A program made the position numbers and the translations under genes. A stretch of DNA of 7,924 bases from an uncultured Acidimicrobium sp. (GTDB taxonomy: Bacteria; Actinomycetota; Acidimicrobiia; Acidimicrobiales; Ilumatobacteraceae), in assembly GCA_903850275.1 (NCBI GenBank), contig CAINLH010000138.1, positions 1 to 7,924 of the forward strand. The letters run 5' to 3'. The notes beneath the pieces were generated by a model, which did no database searches, was not told where the DNA came from, and saw only the letters and a list, made by a program, of their open reading frames with translations. Below, piece after piece: positions 6,535-7,924 of this stretch; the stretch's first letter is position 1; each line of letters starts with the position of its first letter.

Positions 6535-6542
6535 GTTCACTC

Positions 6543-7496
6543 ATGACTGTTGCCTCCCATCACCACGTTCTTATTGTTGGCTCGGGCCCTGCTGGCCTGA
6601 CGGCGGCTATCTATACAGCACGGGCAAGTTTGGCTCCTCTTGTCATTGAGGGCGAACCATCATCCACATCGGATCAGCCGGGTGGCCAATTGATGTTGAC
6701 AACCGAAGTAGAAAACTTTCCCGGTTTCCCCGAAGGCATTATGGGCCCAGAGTTGATGATGCGTTGTCGCGAACAGGCAATGCGATTTGGTGCGCAGTTT
6801 CTCACCGAGAAAGTGACCAAGGTGGACTTTTCACAGCGCCCGTTTCGGGTGTGGGTGCGCGACACGCAATACACAGCCGACAGCATCATTGTGAGCACTG
6901 GCGCCCAGTCGCTCATGCTTGGCCTTGAAGAAGAGAAGCGTTTGATTGGCCATGGTCTGTCAACTTGTGCAACCTGTGATGGATTCTTTTTCCGCAACCA
7001 ACACATTGCGGTAGTTGGTGGTGGTGACTCGGCGTTAGAGGAAGCACAGTTTCTCACCAAGTTTGCATCCAAAGTCACGTTGATTCACCGACGCGACACG
7101 TTGCGTGCATCGAAGATCATGCAAGACCGTGCAATTGCCAACGAGAAAATTGAGTTCTTATGGAATGCTCAAGTGACAAAAGTTATTGGTCAGGAAAAAG
7201 TCGAAGGTGTTGAAGTTACCGACACCGTCAATGGTGCTGTATCGACGCTTCCAGTCACTGGTGTTTTCGTCGCAATCGGGCACCGACCAAACACCGACTT
7301 GTTCAAGGGCGTGCTCGACATGGCTGATAGCGGTTACCTAACAACAAAACCAGGGTCTACCTACACCAACATTCCTGGCGTATTTGCATGTGGCGATGTG
7401 CAAGACCACACATATCGGCAAGCAATCACGGCGGCTGGTTCTGGTTGTATGGCGGCAATCGATTGCGAGCGTTGGCTCGAGGCACAACACGCCTAG
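6543..7496 (+). CDS. trxB: Thioredoxin-disulfide reductase
   Basis: This cytoplasmic flavoprotein passes electrons from NADPH through FAD and a redox dithiol to thioredoxin (EC 1.8.1.9). At 317 residues it matches the low-molecular-weight bacterial type. Visible are the FAD-binding GSGPAG (13-18), QPGGQLMLTTEVENFPGFP, the redox-active CATC (C142, C145) followed by DG, the NADPH-binding GGGDSALEEA (159-168), HRRD (182-185) with arginines that favour NADPH, and the C-terminal FAD motif with GD at 284-285 followed by YRQAITAAGSG. No key residue is missing. The next gene, 84 bases on, is its substrate trxA, an arrangement conserved in many Actinobacteria (trxB2-trxC in mycobacteria). No SigR/SigH-type promoter (GGAAT with a GTT downstream) could be found just upstream. 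Expression is therefore probably from the upstream operon or an unrecognised promoter. Confidence 0.97.
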   Translation: MTVASHHHVLIVGSGPAGLTAAIYTARASLAPLVIEGEPSSTSDQPGGQLMLTTEVENFPGFPEGIMGPELMMRCREQAMRFGAQFLTEKVTKVDFSQRPFRVWVRDTQYTADSIIVSTGAQSLMLGLEEEKRLIGHGLSTCATCDGFFFRNQHIAVVGGGDSALEEAQFLTKFASKVTLIHRRDTLRASKIMQDRAIANEKIEFLWNAQVTKVIGQEKVEGVEVTDTVNGAVSTLPVTGVFVAIGHRPNTDLFKGVLDMADSGYLTTKPGSTYTNIPGVFACGDVQDHTYRQAITAAGSGCMAAIDCERWLEAQHA

Positions 7497-7540
7497 TGGG
7501 GCTTGTGCCACAGCAGTAAATCAAGATGTTGTGCCCTTTT
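7481..7540 (+). promoter_or_regulatory. Competing inverted repeats between trxB and trxA (attenuator-like)
   Basis: GGCACAACA (7481-7489, the last codons of trxB) is perfectly complementary to TGTTGTGCC (7527-7535), a 9-bp stem followed by CTTTT. Within the 37-base loop, TTGTGCC at 7503-7509 can pair instead with the first seven bases of the same left arm. The two hairpins exclude each other, and only the distal one is followed by T residues. A ribosome finishing trxB would cover the left arm. This could be a weak terminator or attenuator setting trxA relative to trxB. The long loop and short T-run make it uncertain. Confidence 0.35.
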
Positions 7541-7546
7541 GGTGGC

Positions 7547-7552
7547 TACCAT
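7547..7552 (+). promoter_or_regulatory. Possible -10 element for a separate trxA promoter
   Basis: TACCAT fits TANNNT and would give a leader of about 20 bases carrying the trxA ribosome binding site. No good -35 hexamer lies 16-18 bases upstream: TTGTGC at 7529 is only 12 bases away. Support is weak. Confidence 0.22.
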
Positions 7553-7565
7553 TTCCTCACTACAC

Positions 7566-7572
7566 AAAAGGA
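7566..7572 (+). promoter_or_regulatory. Ribosome binding site that decides the trxA start
   Basis: AAAAGGA lies 8 bases before the ATG at 7581. It selects this start over in-frame upstream codons, which would add about 26 residues absent from thioredoxins. Confidence 0.65.
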
Positions 7573-7580
7573 CAAACATC

Positions 7581-7919
7581 ATGGCGCAATCAATTCTGAC
7601 TTTAACGACAGGAAACTTTGACGAGACCATCAAGTCGTCAGATACCCCGATTCTGGTTGACTTTTGGGCGGAGTGGTGTGGGCCTTGCAAAGCAATTGCA
7701 CCAGTACTCGCAGAAATTGCAACCGAGCAGGCGGGCAAGCTTTCCATTGCAAAACTCAATGTTGATGATCACGGAGACATCGCAATGCGTTTCAGCGTGA
7801 TGAGCATTCCAACTTTGATTGTGTTTAAAGATGGCGAACCAGCCAAGCGCCTCGTTGGCGCCAAGGGCAAGGGCCAATTGTTGCAGGAGCTTGCAGAATT
7901 TCTTCCGGCTTCCCACTAG
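7581..7919 (+). CDS. trxA: Thioredoxin
   Basis: This small cytoplasmic dithiol protein reduces disulfides in ribonucleotide reductase, peroxiredoxins, methionine sulfoxide reductase and others, and is recharged by TrxB. At 112 residues it has the single thioredoxin fold: buried acid D27 in LVDFWAEWCGPC, redox cysteines C33 and C36 with the canonical GP between them, KLNVDD (58-63), the cis-proline P77 in SIPTL, and the VGAKGKGQLLQEL C-terminal helix region. All hallmark residues are present. The start is fixed by AAAAGGA 8 bases upstream. It directly follows trxB, so reductase and substrate are probably expressed together, possibly with extra control through the intergenic hairpins. The gene ends five bases before the window edge, so what lies downstream (in mycobacteria, the amidase-like cwlM) cannot be seen. 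Confidence 0.97.
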   Translation: MAQSILTLTTGNFDETIKSSDTPILVDFWAEWCGPCKAIAPVLAEIATEQAGKLSIAKLNVDDHGDIAMRFSVMSIPTLIVFKDGEPAKRLVGAKGKGQLLQELAEFLPASH

Positions 7920-7924
7920 CGCGC

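Noticed and set aside
6502..6542. SigR/SigH-type oxidative-stress promoter before trxB
   Set aside because: Such promoters are known for trx genes in other Actinobacteria, but no GGAAT followed by GTT at suitable spacing is present here.

Overview
The window looks like a piece of an actinobacterial chromosome. The order CCA-adding enzyme (minus strand), divergent DUF6049-type membrane-anchored protein, envelope kinase, thioredoxin reductase, thioredoxin resembles the block beside the replication origin in many Actinobacteria. In Mycobacterium tuberculosis, from memory, it runs pcnA (Rv3907c), mutT4, Rv3909, mviN, sigM, rsmA, trxB2, trxC. By eye the base composition is only moderately GC-rich, unlike most streptomycetes or mycobacteria. 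Together with several genes lacking a Shine-Dalgarno sequence, this suggests a lower-GC actinobacterium, perhaps an aquatic member of the Acidimicrobiia. That lineage assignment is inference.

Left part, minus strand (1-1654): a complete CCA tRNA nucleotidyltransferase is followed after 26 bases by the first 72 codons of a DUF5318-type gene that runs off the left edge. A 79-base divergent spacer (1655-1733) separates these from the plus-strand genes.

Right part, plus strand (1734-7919): five closely spaced genes and then trxA. They are a secreted, C-terminally anchored DUF6049-like protein; a DegV/FakB fatty-acid-binding protein (4-base gap); a transmembrane Ser/Thr kinase with an intact catalytic domain and a jelly-roll-like extracellular domain (42-base gap); a 106-residue two-helix membrane protein (9-base gap); thioredoxin reductase trxB (41-base gap); and thioredoxin trxA (84-base gap). 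No RNA genes, insertion sequences, CRISPR arrays or phage genes were seen.

The first four plus-strand genes look devoted to the envelope and its regulation, and the last two form the NADPH-TrxB-TrxA disulfide-reducing pathway. The most interesting departure from the usual block is the absence of the MurJ lipid II flippase. In mycobacteria MurJ is fused to a pseudokinase and a sugar-binding-like ectodomain. Here the kinase and ectodomain part stands alone with all catalytic residues present, and a DegV gene sits where murJ would be expected. Smaller points are a 16-bp perfect palindrome in the DUF5318 gene and a set of mutually exclusive hairpins between trxB and trxA.
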